17,322 nt of DNA from Pararoseburia sp963661325 (GCA_963661325.1 CAVLBP010000049.1:1-17322); one strand, 5' to 3'. Counted from the stretch's first letter, positions 7,008-14,042 are shown. A program made the numbers and translations. The notes: a model not told the origin generated them from the sequence alone.

Positions 7008-7886
7008 ATGATAAAGAGCATGACGGGTTTCGGGAGAGGCGAAGCCGGTGATGAAACAAGAAAAATAGTTGTGGAGATCAAATCCGTAAATCATCGTTAC
7101 CTGGACTTGAATGTGAAACTCCCTAGAAAATTAAACGCTTTTGAAGTGGAGATACGTAATTTTATCAAATCCCGCATTGTGCGTGGTAAAATTGATGTCT
7201 ATATCACCTTAGAGGAGACCAAAGAGGCATCCGATATCCTGCATTACAACACACATATCGCCGATATGTATATGGAAAACATCCGCAAGATGTCACAGGA
7301 TTATGGCATTCCTTTTGATGTCACAGCGACTTCTCTGGCACGTTTTCCGGATGTCTTAGAGATGACAGATGCGGAGGATGACGATGAGATGCTTCACTTA
7401 TTCCTTATGGATGCACTGACCGCGGCGACAGACCAGTTTGTCGAGAACCGTTCCCAGGAGGGCATGCGCCTGCGTCAGGATCTGCTCGCTAAAATGGATG
7501 AGATGTCATCTTATGTGACGACCTTAGAAGAACGTTCTCCGCAGATCATCGAGGAATATCGGGAGCGTTTACAGACCAAGATCACGGATCTCTTAGGTGA
7601 TCATGCCATAGACGAGACCCGGATCGCATCCGAAGTCGTCTTATATGCGGATAAGGTCTGCATCGACGAAGAAATGGTCCGTCTGCGCAGCCATGTGGAT
7701 GAGACCAAGCGTATGTTGGAAAGCGGTGGCGAGGTCGGCCGTAAACTGGACTTTATCGCCCAGGAGATGAACCGCGAAGCCAATACGATCCTTTCCAAGT
7801 CTACGGATGTAGAGATCGCAGGTATTGGGATTTCCCTCAAGACCCTGATCGAAAAAGTAAGAGAACAGATCCAGAATTTAGAATAG
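7008..7886 (+). CDS. YicC/YloC family endoribonuclease
   Basis: This 292-residue protein is a full-length YicC-family member. It opens Met-Ile-Lys-Ser-Met-Thr-Gly-Phe-Gly-Arg-Gly and has Glu-Ile-Lys-Ser-Val-Asn-His-Arg-Tyr-Leu-Asp early on, both family hallmarks. The C-terminal DUF1732 part carries Gln-Glu-Met-Asn-Arg-Glu-Ala-Asn-Thr. E. coli YicC and Bacillus YloC are reported to act in RNA cleavage; the substrates here are unknown. An ATG at 6984 is in frame, but GGGAGG at 6992-6997 lies inside that extension and points to 7008, which is also where the family begins. It is the first gene of a ten-gene run and is followed after 13 bases by remA, a linkage also seen in Bacillus. Confidence 0.92.
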   Translation: MIKSMTGFGRGEAGDETRKIVVEIKSVNHRYLDLNVKLPRKLNAFEVEIRNFIKSRIVRGKIDVYITLEETKEASDILHYNTHIADMYMENIRKMSQDYGIPFDVTATSLARFPDVLEMTDAEDDDEMLHLFLMDALTAATDQFVENRSQEGMRLRQDLLAKMDEMSSYVTTLEERSPQIIEEYRERLQTKITDLLGDHAIDETRIASEVVLYADKVCIDEEMVRLRSHVDETKRMLESGGEVGRKLDFIAQEMNREANTILSKSTDVEIAGIGISLKTLIEKVREQIQNLE

Positions 7887-7899
7887 GACAGACGAGAGC

Positions 7900-8163
7900 A
7901 TGGCATTTATCAATATCGGATTTGGAAATATCATCAATACAGATAAGGTAGTGTCTATCGTGACACCGGATTCCGCACCAGCCAAACGCCTGGTACAACG
8001 TGCCAAGGAGGAAGGTAATATCATTGATGCGACGCAGGGACGACGCACCAGAGGAATCATCATTACAGACCAACACATCGTGCTTTCCGCGCTTTTGCCG
8101 GACACGATCGCAACAAGATCCAAAGAGGCAGCAACAAAAAAGAAGGAGGCTGATGTTTTATGA
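7900..8163 (+). CDS. remA: RemA-like DNA-binding regulator (DUF370)
   Basis: This 87-residue protein matches RemA (YlzA), which in Bacillus subtilis activates biofilm matrix and osmoprotection genes and forms ring-shaped oligomers that wrap DNA. Recognisable blocks are Ile-Asn-Ile-Gly-Phe-Gly-Asn (4-10), Pro-Asp-Ser-Ala-Pro (23-27) and Asp-Ala-Thr-Gln-Gly-Arg-Arg-Thr-Arg (43-51). Arg48 and Arg49 correspond to the DNA-contacting Arg50/Arg51 of B. subtilis, but the position of its Arg18 is Lys16 here. Targets in Clostridia are not known to me, so 'matrix regulator' should not be carried over as fact. The C-terminus is lysine-rich. Its stop overlaps the gmk start by four bases (ATGA), so the two are probably translationally coupled. 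Confidence 0.9.
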   Translation: MAFINIGFGNIINTDKVVSIVTPDSAPAKRLVQRAKEEGNIIDATQGRRTRGIIITDQHIVLSALLPDTIATRSKEAATKKKEADVL

Positions 8164-8792
8164 CAAGGAAGGGAATGATCATTGTTTTATCTGGTTTTTC
8201 AGGCGCCGGTAAAGGCACGATCATGAAGAACCTGTTAAAAGCACATCCCGGTCAGTATCACCTGTCTATTTCTGCAACGACCAGACAAAAGCGTCAGGGC
8301 GAAGAAGATGGCAGAGAATATTTTTTCAAGACCAGGGAAGAGTTCGATCAGATGATCGCAGATAATCAGTTACTGGAATACGCCACCTTCAATGGCAATT
8401 CTTATGGGACACCCCGTTCTTATGTGGAACAGTTGGTAAATGAGGGCAAGGATGTCATCTTAGAGATTGAGATCCAGGGAGCACTTCAGGTCAAGAAATT
8501 ATACCCGGAAGCCCTGCTTCTCTTTGTGATGCCACCATCCGCAGATGCCCTAAAGGAGCGTCTGGTCGGCAGAGGAACCGAGACACCGGATGTGATCGCA
8601 CAGCGTTTGGCGATTTCTTCCAAGGAGTCACAATATATGAATGGCTATGATTATCTGGTCATCAACGATCAGATTGAAAATAGTGTAGAACAAGTGCATG
8701 CTATTATTTCTTGCGAACATTTTAAGACAGCGAGAAATGAAGATACAATAGACATGATCCAAAAAGATTTAAAGAAGTTTGAAGGGAGATAG
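8160..8792 (+). CDS. gmk: guanylate kinase
   Basis: Guanylate kinase converts GMP to GDP with ATP in purine nucleotide synthesis and also affects (p)ppGpp balance. The 210 residues contain the P-loop Gly12-Phe-Ser-Gly-Ala-Gly-Lys18-Gly-Thr, the GMP-binding Ser-Ala-Thr-Thr-Arg-Gln-Lys-Arg segment, Gly-Arg-Glu-Tyr-Phe-Phe, and the lid region around Glu-Arg-Leu-Val-Gly-Arg-Gly. AAGGAGG (8143-8149), inside the end of remA, lies ten bases before the ATG. A second ATG at 8175 is possible but less well supported. The overlap with remA and close spacing to rpoZ (5 bases) show operon organisation. The remA-gmk-rpoZ order is standard in Firmicutes. Confidence 0.96.
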   Translation: MTRKGMIIVLSGFSGAGKGTIMKNLLKAHPGQYHLSISATTRQKRQGEEDGREYFFKTREEFDQMIADNQLLEYATFNGNSYGTPRSYVEQLVNEGKDVILEIEIQGALQVKKLYPEALLLFVMPPSADALKERLVGRGTETPDVIAQRLAISSKESQYMNGYDYLVINDQIENSVEQVHAIISCEHFKTARNEDTIDMIQKDLKKFEGR

Positions 8793-8797
8793 GAAAC

Positions 8798-9058
8798 ATG
8801 TTACATCCATCATATGTAGAATTAATGAAAGTAGTAAACAAGAACAGCGACGAGATCGGTGAAGAACCGGTCGTAAACAGCCGTTACAGCATTGTTTGTG
8901 CTACCGCAAAAAGAGCAAGACAGATCATCGACGGACAGGAGCCGCTGATCCGCGTATCTAAGGGAGAAAAGCCACTTTCTATCGCAGTAGACGAACTCTA
9001 CCGCGGAGAATTACAGATCATCTCTGAGGATGACGAGGAGCAGGAAGAGGAAGCATAA
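8798..9058 (+). CDS. rpoZ: DNA-directed RNA polymerase omega subunit
   Basis: Omega helps fold and assemble the beta' subunit of RNA polymerase. The 86-residue protein opens Met-Leu-His-Pro-Ser-Tyr and carries the conserved Asn-Ser-Arg-Tyr-Ser-Ile-Val-x-x-Thr-Ala-Lys-Arg-Ala-Arg-Gln-Ile block (27-43), then Lys-Pro-Leu-Ser-Ile-Ala-Val-Asp-Glu-Leu (58-67). The tail is very acidic (mostly Glu and Asp from residue 77), as in many Clostridia. AGGGAGATAGGA precedes the start. Its stop TAA shares one base with the rimO ATG (TAATG), so rimO is probably translated by re-initiation. Confidence 0.95.
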   Translation: MLHPSYVELMKVVNKNSDEIGEEPVVNSRYSIVCATAKRARQIIDGQEPLIRVSKGEKPLSIAVDELYRGELQIISEDDEEQEEEA

Positions 9059-10380
9059 TGAAACTTCTTTTTATATCACTTGGCTGTGATAAGAATCTGG
9101 TCGATACCGAGCATATGCTTTCTATGATCACAAAGGACGGCATTACCATCACCAATGATGAGAATGAGGCAGATGTCATCGTTGTCAATTCCTGTTGTTT
9201 TATCAGCGATGCCATGGAAGAAAGCATCCAGACATTGATCGACATGGGCAGTCTCAAAGAGACAGCAAACCTCAAGGCTTTGATCGTGACCGGTTGCTTG
9301 GCAGAGCGTTACGCCAAAGAGATCGCAGAACAGATCCCGGAAGTGGATGCCGTGATCGGCACCAATGCCTATGATGAGATCGTATCTGTCATACATGAGG
9401 TCATGGAAGGTCACAAGACCAGTGTCAAGAAGCCTTTGACCGGTTTACCGAAAAACTATGCCGGCAGGACACTTACGACCGGTGGACATTTTGCCCACTT
9501 AAAGATCGCCGAAGGCTGTGACAAGCATTGTACCTATTGTGTGATTCCATCCATCCGTGGCAATTATCGCTCCGTACCGATGGAAGATATCCTGGCTGAG
9601 GCTGCGTCACTTGCCGCAGATGGTGTCAAGGAACTGATCTTAGTTGCCCAGGAGACAACACTTTACGGTGTCGATCTCTATGGCAAAAAGACACTTCCGA
9701 CCTTATTACAAAAGTTAAGCGAGATCGACGGGATCCATTGGATCCGTTTACAATATTGCTATCCGGAAGAGATCACAGACGAATTGATCAGGATGATGGC
9801 AGACAATCCAAAAGTATGCCATTATATTGATATTCCCATCCAGCATGCCAATGACGGTGTCTTAAAACGCATGGGACGAAAGACTTCGCAGGCTGACCTG
9901 CGCCGGATCGTCGGTGATCTACGTCAGGCAATGCCGGATATCTGTATCCGCACGACTTTGATCTGTGGATTTCCGGGCGAGACCGAGCAGGCACATGAGG
10001 AACTCAAAGCATTTGTCAGCGACATGAAGTTTGATCGTCTGGGCTGCTTTGCTTATTCCAGACAGGAGGGTACACCGGCAGATACTTTCCCGGATCAGAT
10101 ACCGGAGGAGATCAAGCAGGCGCGCGTGGCTGAGATCATGGAATTACAGCAGGATATCTCGGCGGCCTGCAATGAGACCTATGTTGGCAGGACCTTAGAT
10201 GCTTTTGTGGAGGGCAAGGTTGCAGACGAAAATGTCTATGTTGCCAGAACCTACCGGGATGCACCGGACGTAGACGGTTATGTATTTATCCAGACGACCA
10301 GAGAACTCATGACAGGCGATATCGTATCGGTTCATGTGACAGGTTCGTATGAATATGATTTGATAGGAGAATTAGCATGA
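9058..10380 (+). CDS. rimO: ribosomal protein uS12 methylthiotransferase RimO
   Basis: RimO is a radical-SAM enzyme that methylthiolates a conserved aspartate of ribosomal protein uS12. The 440 residues have the full architecture. An N-terminal MTTase domain has Cys10, Cys46 and Cys80 for the second iron-sulfur cluster. The radical-SAM core has Cys154-x3-Cys158-x2-Cys161. A C-terminal TRAM domain (about 375-440) binds the substrate. The opening Ser-Leu-Gly-Cys-Asp-Lys-Asn-Leu-Val-Asp and the Pro-Ser-Ile-Arg-Gly segment after the SAM cysteines favour RimO over MiaB. It overlaps rpoZ by one base and pgsA by four (ATGA). rimO next to pgsA is a common clostridial arrangement. Confidence 0.95.
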   Translation: MKLLFISLGCDKNLVDTEHMLSMITKDGITITNDENEADVIVVNSCCFISDAMEESIQTLIDMGSLKETANLKALIVTGCLAERYAKEIAEQIPEVDAVIGTNAYDEIVSVIHEVMEGHKTSVKKPLTGLPKNYAGRTLTTGGHFAHLKIAEGCDKHCTYCVIPSIRGNYRSVPMEDILAEAASLAADGVKELILVAQETTLYGVDLYGKKTLPTLLQKLSEIDGIHWIRLQYCYPEEITDELIRMMADNPKVCHYIDIPIQHANDGVLKRMGRKTSQADLRRIVGDLRQAMPDICIRTTLICGFPGETEQAHEELKAFVSDMKFDRLGCFAYSRQEGTPADTFPDQIPEEIKQARVAEIMELQQDISAACNETYVGRTLDAFVEGKVADENVYVARTYRDAPDVDGYVFIQTTRELMTGDIVSVHVTGSYEYDLIGELA

Positions 10381-10919
10381 ATTTACCAAATAAATTAACC
10401 ATTTTCAGAGTAATATTGATTCCGTTTTTTGTTGTATTTTTGCTCTTGGATCCGTCCAACCAGACCTATCGCTATATTGCGGATGCAATCTTTATCATTG
10501 CAAGCCTGACGGATATGCTCGATGGCAAGATCGCAAGAAAATACAATTTAGTGACAAATTTTGGCAAATTTATGGATCCGCTTGCAGATAAATTATTAGT
10601 CAGTGCGGCTATGATCTGCTTGATCGCCACCGGTCAGTTGGCAGCATGGATCGTGATCGTCATCATCAGCCGTGAGTTTATCATCAGCGGTTTCCGTCTG
10701 ATCGCATCTGACAACGGTATCGTCATTGCTGCAAGTTATTGGGGCAAGTTTAAGACCGTATTCCAGATGCTTATGATCATTGTGTTGATCGCCAATATCC
10801 AGATGCCGTTCTTTACGGTTTTAGGTACGATCCTTATCTATGTAGCCCTTGTGCTGACTGTCGTATCTTTGATCGATTATATCGTAAAGAATAAAGATGT
10901 TTTAAAAGAGCAGAACTAA
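10377..10919 (+). CDS. pgsA: CDP-diacylglycerol-glycerol-3-phosphate 3-phosphatidyltransferase
   Basis: PgsA makes phosphatidylglycerol phosphate, the committed step to phosphatidylglycerol and cardiolipin, in the cytoplasmic membrane. The 180-residue protein opens with Met-Asn-Leu-Pro-Asn-Lys-Leu-Thr-Ile-Phe-Arg, typical of PgsA. It has the complete CDP-alcohol phosphotransferase motif: Asp46-x2-Asp49-Gly50-x2-Ala53-Arg54-x8-Gly63-x3-Asp67-x3-Asp71. Several hydrophobic helices (about 8-24, 33-45, 72-95, 115-135 and 140-165) fit the six-helix fold of this family. It is tightly packed between rimO (4-base overlap) and pncC (1-base overlap). Confidence 0.95.
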   Translation: MNLPNKLTIFRVILIPFFVVFLLLDPSNQTYRYIADAIFIIASLTDMLDGKIARKYNLVTNFGKFMDPLADKLLVSAAMICLIATGQLAAWIVIVIISREFIISGFRLIASDNGIVIAASYWGKFKTVFQMLMIIVLIANIQMPFFTVLGTILIYVALVLTVVSLIDYIVKNKDVLKEQN

Positions 10920-11401
10920 TGCAGGATATCATAAAAGAAATCGTAAAAGAATTAGAAAAGACGCAGGCGACGGTCTCCGTTGCAGAATCCTGTACCGGTG
11001 GGCTGGTCAGTGCCAGTCTGGTCGATTATCCGGGTGTTTCCGCCTGCTTTAAAGAGGGCTATGTCACTTATTCCAATGAGGCAAAAGAGAAAAATCTCGG
11101 AGTCTTACATACGACCTTGGAAACCTACGGTGCCGTCAGCAGGCAGACAGCAGAGCAGATGGCAGAAGGCGTGCGAAAGCGTGCAGAAGCCACTTATGGA
11201 CTAGCTACCACAGGTATTGCGGGACCGGATGGCGGGACAGAGGACAAGCCGGTAGGACTGGTATATATTGCTTGTGCCTGTGAGAGAAAAACATTGGTCA
11301 AGGAATGCCATTTTTTCGGCGACAGACAGAGTGTCCGCAGGCAGGCGACAGAAATGGTCCTGCAATTATTACTTACATGTATCAAGGAGTTAAATTGCTA
11401 A
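10919..11401 (+). CDS. pncC: nicotinamide-nucleotide amidase (standalone CinA C-terminal domain, PncC)
   Basis: PncC deamidates nicotinamide mononucleotide to nicotinate mononucleotide, feeding NAD recycling. The 160 residues are the CinA C-terminal domain alone: Val-Ala-Glu-Ser24-Cys-Thr-Gly-Gly with the catalytic serine, then Gly-Tyr-Val-Thr-Tyr-Ser-Asn-Glu-Ala-Lys and Gly-Ile-Ala-Gly-Pro-Asp-Gly-Gly. In Bacillus and many other Firmicutes the gene after pgsA encodes the two-domain CinA of about 415 residues. Here the N-terminal COG1058 pyrophosphatase domain is absent, and there is no room or remnant for it because the start shares a base with the pgsA stop. The older label 'competence-damage inducible protein' is not informative for this short form. 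Confidence 0.9.
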   Translation: MQDIIKEIVKELEKTQATVSVAESCTGGLVSASLVDYPGVSACFKEGYVTYSNEAKEKNLGVLHTTLETYGAVSRQTAEQMAEGVRKRAEATYGLATTGIAGPDGGTEDKPVGLVYIACACERKTLVKECHFFGDRQSVRRQATEMVLQLLLTCIKELNC

Positions 11402-11402
11402 A

Positions 11403-11957
11403 ATGAGAGTGATTTCCGGTACGAGAAAACGTTTGCAGCTGCATACGGTATCAGGCATGCATACCAGACCGACCCAGGATCGCATCAAAGAAACCCTTTT
11501 TAATATGATCCAGCATGATCTGTGTGATGCACAATTTTTGGATGTATTTGCGGGAAGCGGTCAGATGGGGATCGAGGCACTCAGCCGTGGAGCAGCCTGT
11601 GCTTACTTTATCGAGAATAATAAATTAGCCTTGGATTGCATCCATCGCAATATCATACATACACGTTTTGACGACGAAGCCTTTGTGCTGCCTGGGGATG
11701 TCATTTATGAACTCCGCAATTTAGAAGGGCGGATGCAGTTTGATATTATTTTCATAGATCCGCCTTATCATGGCGGCTATGAGCATGACGTATTAGAGAC
11801 GATCGCGCAATGTGATCTCTTGGCAGAGGATGGGTATGTGATCGTAGAAGCAGACCTGCATACGGATTTTTCTTTTGTCACAGATCTGGGCTATCAGATT
11901 TTAAACGAAAAAGATTACAAGACAAATAAACATATCTTTTTAGCAAAGGATGAGTAG
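11403..11957 (+). CDS. rsmD: 16S rRNA (guanine(966)-N2)-methyltransferase RsmD
   Basis: RsmD methylates G966 of 16S rRNA using S-adenosylmethionine, acting on assembled or nearly assembled 30S particles. The 184 residues begin Met-Arg-Val-Ile-Ser-Gly and include Thr-Arg-Pro-Thr-Gln-Asp-Arg-Ile-Lys-Glu near residue 21. The SAM-binding motif is Asp-Val-Phe-Ala-Gly-Ser-Gly-Gln-Met-Gly-Ile-Glu-Ala. The catalytic motif is Asp-Pro-Pro-Tyr (about 120-123). Length is normal. The start lies one base beyond the pncC stop, with AAGGAG 13 bases upstream inside pncC, a somewhat long spacing. rsmD-coaD is one of the most widespread bacterial gene pairs. Confidence 0.94.
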   Translation: MRVISGTRKRLQLHTVSGMHTRPTQDRIKETLFNMIQHDLCDAQFLDVFAGSGQMGIEALSRGAACAYFIENNKLALDCIHRNIIHTRFDDEAFVLPGDVIYELRNLEGRMQFDIIFIDPPYHGGYEHDVLETIAQCDLLAEDGYVIVEADLHTDFSFVTDLGYQILNEKDYKTNKHIFLAKDE

Positions 11958-11963
11958 AGACAA

Positions 11964-12443
11964 ATGAAAAGAGCGATTTATCCGGGGAGTTTTGATCCGG
12001 TCACTTTCGGACATTTAGACATTATTGAGCGGTCTGCCAAGATCTTTGACGAAGTGATCATCGGCGTGCTCAACAACAGTGCCAAAAATGCCCTCTTTAC
12101 CGTTGAAGAAAGGGTTGCCATGATCGAAGATCTGGTCAGCAAATACCCCAATGTGACCGTGGATTCTTTTGACGGACTTTTAGTTGATTATGCCAAGAGA
12201 AAAGAGGCGACGGTCATTATCCGTGGACTGCGTGCTGTGACAGACTTTGAATATGAAATTCAGATTGCACAGACCAACAAAGTCGAATATCCTGAACTTG
12301 AGACAATCTTTTTGACGACCGGATTGCATTATTCTTATCTGAGTTCGACCATTGTAAGAGAATTTGCTTCTTATGGTGGCGATATTAGTAGATTTGTACC
12401 TGCGGAGATCATTCCGCTGATTCAGGCAAAGTATAATTCATAA
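11964..12443 (+). CDS. coaD: phosphopantetheine adenylyltransferase
   Basis: CoaD transfers an adenylyl group from ATP to 4'-phosphopantetheine, the penultimate step of coenzyme A synthesis. The 159 residues are full length for this hexameric enzyme. Clear motifs are Tyr-Pro-Gly-Ser-Phe-Asp-Pro-Val-Thr14-Phe-Gly16-His17 (the nucleotidyltransferase T/HxGH signature), Ile-Arg-Gly-Leu-Arg near residue 90, and the C-terminal Leu-Ser-Ser-Thr-Ile-Val-Arg-Glu (the ISSTxxR signature). It follows rsmD by six bases. No strong Shine-Dalgarno sequence is seen, only a weak purine stretch, so coupling to rsmD translation is plausible. Confidence 0.97.
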   Translation: MKRAIYPGSFDPVTFGHLDIIERSAKIFDEVIIGVLNNSAKNALFTVEERVAMIEDLVSKYPNVTVDSFDGLLVDYAKRKEATVIIRGLRAVTDFEYEIQIAQTNKVEYPELETIFLTTGLHYSYLSSTIVREFASYGGDISRFVPAEIIPLIQAKYNS

Positions 12444-12457
12444 AAGGAGATTCTATT

Positions 12458-13120
12458 ATGTCAAGTGGTATTGAAGAAATCATCGAAGAAATCGAAGAAT
12501 ATGTAGACGGATGTAAACCATCTGCATTTTCTCCATCCAAGATCATCGTCAACAGAGACGAGTTAGAGAGTCTTTTGGAAGAACTGCGTACCAAGACACC
12601 GGAAGAGATCAAGCGTTACCAAAAGATCATCAGCAATAAAGAAGCCATTTTAGCAGATGCACAGAACAAGGCAGATGCCATCATTGCACAGGCACAGATC
12701 CAGACCAACGAACTGGTCAGCGAGCATCAGATCATGCAACAGGCATATGCCAAAGCCAATGAGATCATTATGCTGGCGACCAAGAATGCGCAGGATATGT
12801 TAGATAAGGCTACCGAAGATGCCAACAGCATCCGTATGGGAGCCATTGCCTATACCGATGATATGTTAAATACAATCGAGAGTGTGATCTCCAATTCCAT
12901 GGAGACAACCCAGGCAAGAACAGAGACCTTCATGCAGACCATGCAGGGCTATCTGGATATCGTTGTTGCCAATCGCCAGGAACTGGCACCACAGGAAGTA
13001 AAAGAGCCGGAAGCACCGGCAGCCCAGCAGGAGACACCGGCACCAAAGGCAGAAGAAACTGCTTCTGAGGATAATGTACCGGCACTCGACATCCCGGAAT
13101 CTTTCTTCAATAAAGAATAA
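12458..13120 (+). CDS. coiled-coil protein resembling DivIVA/SepIVA septation factors
   Basis: This 220-residue soluble protein is usually labelled 'ATPase' or 'V-type ATPase subunit H' in Lachnospiraceae, probably from coiled-coil similarity only; I see no nucleotide-binding motif. Residues 5-16 are an acidic helix. After a linker comes Val31-Asn-Arg-Asp-Glu-Leu-Glu-x-Leu-Leu-Glu-Glu-Leu, then Pro48-Glu-Glu-Ile-x3-Gln and Ala63-Ile-Leu-x-Asp-Ala-x3-Ala-Asp. A long alanine- and glutamate-rich coiled coil runs to about 125, ending in Ala-Tyr-Thr-Asp-Asp-Met-Leu (131-137). The tail is Pro/Ala/Glu-rich and disordered (177-208), closed by Asp-Ile-Pro-Glu-Ser-Phe-Phe. These features and the place next to coaD resemble actinobacterial SepIVA (see findings). 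AAAGGAGA supports the start. The last 14 bases overlap the convergent YlbJ-like gene. Function is not established. Confidence 0.88.
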   Translation: MSSGIEEIIEEIEEYVDGCKPSAFSPSKIIVNRDELESLLEELRTKTPEEIKRYQKIISNKEAILADAQNKADAIIAQAQIQTNELVSEHQIMQQAYAKANEIIMLATKNAQDMLDKATEDANSIRMGAIAYTDDMLNTIESVISNSMETTQARTETFMQTMQGYLDIVVANRQELAPQEVKEPEAPAAQQETPAPKAEETASEDNVPALDIPESFFNKE

Positions 13121-14042
13121 AGAGAAAGAAAATCGCAAGCAGACCACTTATGAGGGCAAAAAGCAGGCGGATTTTGATATAATTTCTCATGGAAAAGGGT
13201 GCGCCCATGCAAACAGACCATGTCTGCATAGCCGTACATAAGCCACCAAAGGAAAGCAAGGAGATAGCACATACATATTTGCCCATAACCGGAATTTGGA
13301 GCAGTGAGATTTCATGTATGCCGCTTGTGATCTCCAAAAGTGCCAGTATGCATGCCTGGAGCCCGGTTGGCAGAAATTGGATTTCTTTGACAAAGCCACA
13401 GAAGATACCAAAAAGGATCAGATAACCGCCAAGAATGGTTATGGTTTCAAATCCATTCATGATAGCGACATTTAAGATTTGAAAGCAGTTTCGAAGTCTT
13501 GGTGTCGCTTTTCTTGTCGTTTGGGTCTTGGTGGCAGGATAGGGCTTTTGCCCGCGTCTTGCCTCACCCTTTGCAAAAAAGGAACAAAGACATAGGATAT
13601 GGGGCAGGTATAGGATCAAAAGACTGATGCCAAACAGGTCAGGCGCATCCAACTTTTTCGACAGGACATAGGAACCTACAAAAGATGGTCCGATCAGATT
13701 ACAGTGGTTTAAAAGGATCTGTCCTTCTTTTGCGGTAATGAGATTTTTTTGATAGAGATCTTTTGCCATTTTAGCGCCGATCGGCAGCCCAAAGGTCAGT
13801 CCTGCCAGGACGGCAAACAAGATACGCAATTTTCTGGCATGATCGGATGGCATCCGGTCAAAGAGGTATTCCTGCACGGGATCGGACAAGAGGATATTGG
13901 ATAGGATCATAAATGGAAGCAGGGTCGGCAGCAACTGAAAAAACCAGATGTTGAGACCGCTAAGAGCTCCGGCAAAGGTGATCTGTGGCTGACATAGGGC
14001 GATCAGTATGGCAATGATTGATAAAACAAGTCCAAACTTCAT
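13107..14042 (-). CDS. YlbJ-like sporulation integral membrane protein (nucleoside-recognition/Gate domain)
   Basis: This 311-residue polytopic membrane protein resembles YlbJ, a sporulation protein needed for spore cortex formation and heat resistance in Bacillus. Hydrophobic segments lie near 4-24, 32-53, 72-92, 112-127, 137-157, 200-219, 226-240, 255-279 and 291-310. Family-like blocks are Phe-Gly-Leu-Pro-Ile-Gly-Ala-Lys (84-91), Asn-His-Cys-Asn-Leu-Ile-Gly-Pro (112-119), Glu-Ile-Thr-Ser-Gly (237-241) and Ser-Phe-Gly-Gly-Leu-Cys-Thr (264-270). It is shorter than Bacillus YlbJ (about 400 residues) and has a very basic loop (158-184). There is no Shine-Dalgarno sequence; a sigma-E-like promoter ends 6 bases before the ATG, so the mRNA may be leaderless. 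coaD-ylbJ is also neighbouring in Bacillus, but here ylbJ is inverted. Confidence 0.78.
   Translation of the reverse strand: MKFGLVLSIIAILIALCQPQITFAGALSGLNIWFFQLLPTLLPFMILSNILLSDPVQEYLFDRMPSDHARKLRILFAVLAGLTFGLPIGAKMAKDLYQKNLITAKEGQILLNHCNLIGPSFVGSYVLSKKLDAPDLFGISLLILYLPHILCLCSFFAKGEARRGQKPYPATKTQTTRKATPRLRNCFQILNVAIMNGFETITILGGYLILFGIFCGFVKEIQFLPTGLQACILALLEITSGIHEISLLQIPVMGKYVCAISLLSFGGLCTAMQTWSVCMGAPFSMRNYIKIRLLFALISGLLAIFFLFILY

Noticed and set aside
12432..12437. Perfect TATAAT just before the coiled-coil gene as an internal promoter.
   Set aside because: No -35-like hexamer lies 16-18 bases upstream and there is no extended -10; it sits in the coaD end, where A+T-rich chance matches are common.
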